A stretch of DNA of 6,087 nucleotides, from positions 1 through 6,087 of the forward strand of contig JALSTF010000259.1 in NCBI GenBank assembly GCA_026983895.1, given 5' to 3'. The DNA comes from Sulfurovum sp. GTDB taxonomy: Bacteria; Campylobacterota; Campylobacteria; Campylobacterales; Sulfurovaceae. This document shows, in pieces, positions 5,130 to 6,087 of this stretch. The first letter of the stretch is position 1, and every line of letters begins with the position of its first letter. The notes under the pieces were generated by a model. That model was given only the letters and a program-made list of their open reading frames with translations. It did no database searches and was not told the origin of the DNA. Both the position numbers and the translations under genes were made by a program.

Positions 5130-6087
5130 TTATGGGGCCGGTGCGGTCATAACAGCAGTCCCTGAAACAACGACATAGGAGGGTGACATATTGACAGCGT
5201 GGTAAATGGTCGTTCCGTATTTTCTGCTGTAGTACTGCAAAAGGAGTTTTTGCAGTGTCGGTTCGATGGAGGGGGTGAACCAGCCGTTGTTGCTGAGTAC
5301 GATCATATGTTTTGGCTTTCCTTCGTAAAGGCGCTCACTGGTCGCTTCGAAGCAGATGGCATTTCTGTAGGTGATACCATCGATGGTGTAGTCCGTGACA
5401 TGGGCATCGGCTTTGTAGTCTATAGCGCCATCGTAAAAAATACGGTTGACCCAGTCGCTGAGGAAATCGGGAAGGGGATTGGCTTCTCCGAAAGGAACCA
5501 GCAGTACCTTGTTGGCGATACGGATCTTTCCGTCCCGTGTGAAGATATAGGCAGAATTTCGAGGTGTTTTCCCGTCCCAGTAGAGTCCGCCGAGCACCAT
5601 AGCTATCTTCTTGGCCCTTCGTTTCAATTGTGCCATGCATTTTCTGTCATAGTTGAGGAAGAGAGGGAAGATCGATTCGGGAAGGATGATCAGGCTTTTA
5701 TGGTTATCGATCGCCCTGTCTATACGCGTCAAGATCGCTTTGAACTGTGAAGGATGCTGTGTTTTGTCCCACTTTTCTTCTACGGAGGTATGCGTAGTGG
5801 CCAAAGCTATGTTTTTTGGCAATGCCGCGGCGGTATCGGGCAAAGGCTGCCATGCCAAAAGGATCAGGGAAAGGAAAAGAAGCTGCCTCTTCCATAGACT
5901 CAGAACCATAGCAAAAAGGATCAGGGCGAACTGCCATTTATAGATGCCCAGGTCACTCTCAACGAATACCAGTTCGGGCTTGAACCAGTCGAATCCGAAG
6001 GGATGAATGTAACTTAGTATGAAAAGCCCAAGGGCTTTTAGGACAAGAACAGGCAAGGCGGGTTTGCCCACAACGGATCGTATCTGA
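5130..6087 (-). CDS. lnt: Apolipoprotein N-acyltransferase (5' end outside window)
   Basis: Transfers an acyl chain from phospholipid to the N-terminal cysteine of lipoproteins at the inner membrane, the last step of lipoprotein maturation. The reading frame is open to the right edge, and only about 80 residues of membrane region are visible, so the start lies outside; the GTG at 6071 is probably internal. Numbering from that GTG: hydrophobic spans at about 7-22, 46-60 and 63-76, then a carbon-nitrogen hydrolase (nitrilase-type) domain with the Lnt triad E132 (LPES), K188 (NKVLLVPFGE) and C240 (ICFEAT). SNNGWF (260-265) is a further Lnt signature. The lysine-to-cysteine interval (52) is the same as in the E. 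coli enzyme (K335, C387). The protein ends about 73 residues after the catalytic cysteine, without the terminal membrane helix of the E. coli enzyme. It is unrelated in function to the signalling genes and separated from them by 95 bp with no obvious terminator. Confidence 0.93.
   Translation of the reverse strand, partial: QIRSVVGKPALPVLVLKALGLFILSYIHPFGFDWFKPELVFVESDLGIYKWQFALILFAMVLSLWKRQLLFLSLILLAWQPLPDTAAALPKNIALATTHTSVEEKWDKTQHPSQFKAILTRIDRAIDNHKSLIILPESIFPLFLNYDRKCMAQLKRRAKKIAMVLGGLYWDGKTPRNSAYIFTRDGKIRIANKVLLVPFGEANPLPDFLSDWVNRIFYDGAIDYKADAHVTDYTIDGITYRNAICFEATSERLYEGKPKHMIVLSNNGWFTPSIEPTLQKLLLQYYSRKYGTTIYHAVNMSPSYVVVSGTAVMTAPAP

Noticed and set aside
5199..5750. Plus-strand open frame of 183 codons.
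   Set aside because: Antisense to the lnt catalytic domain; no family resemblance, so a shadow frame.

Overview
The window holds six genes, all read from the minus strand. They form a compact signal-transduction cluster behind a lipoprotein-maturation gene. The style of the proteins suggests Campylobacterota of the Sulfurovum/Sulfurimonas kind: a short Lnt, a single-domain receiver, a cytoplasmic hybrid-type kinase and a moderate base composition (low to mid 40s % GC by eye). This placement is an inference from gene character; there is no rRNA or other marker.

In transcription order (right to left) the layout is: lnt (5130 to the right edge, 5' end outside); a NarL/LuxR-type response regulator (4393-5034); a stand-alone receiver domain (3915-4292); a degenerate-GGDEF plus EAL c-di-GMP phosphodiesterase (2621-3937, overlapping the receiver gene by 23 nt); a FIST-domain sensor protein (1431-2540); and a cytoplasmic histidine kinase (1443 to the left edge, 3' end outside, overlapping the FIST gene by 13 nt). 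No gene-free stretch is longer than about 110 bases. No convincing plus-strand gene, RNA gene, mobile element or CRISPR array was seen.

The most striking feature is a matched pair of promoters, one before the receiver/EAL pair and one before the FIST/kinase pair. Each carries the inverted repeat TGTAAG-N6-CTTACA, then a -35-like CAGACA, a 17-nt spacer and a TATAAT or TATACT -10 box. The centre of the repeat lies exactly 30.5 bp upstream of the first -10 base in both, which puts it at about -42.5 from the predicted transcription start. This is the position used by many activators that touch the -35 region. The only DNA-binding protein encoded here is the NarL/LuxR-type regulator next door, so it is the natural candidate to bind both sites.

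A working model (inference): the FIST protein senses a small ligand and controls the kinase encoded beside it. The FIST family includes the haem/nitric-oxide sensor NosP, which is commonly encoded beside histidine kinases. The kinase, or a relay from it, phosphorylates the receiver and/or the NarL-type regulator. The output is lowered cyclic di-GMP through the EAL enzyme, plus coordinated transcription of both sensor and output modules from twin promoters.
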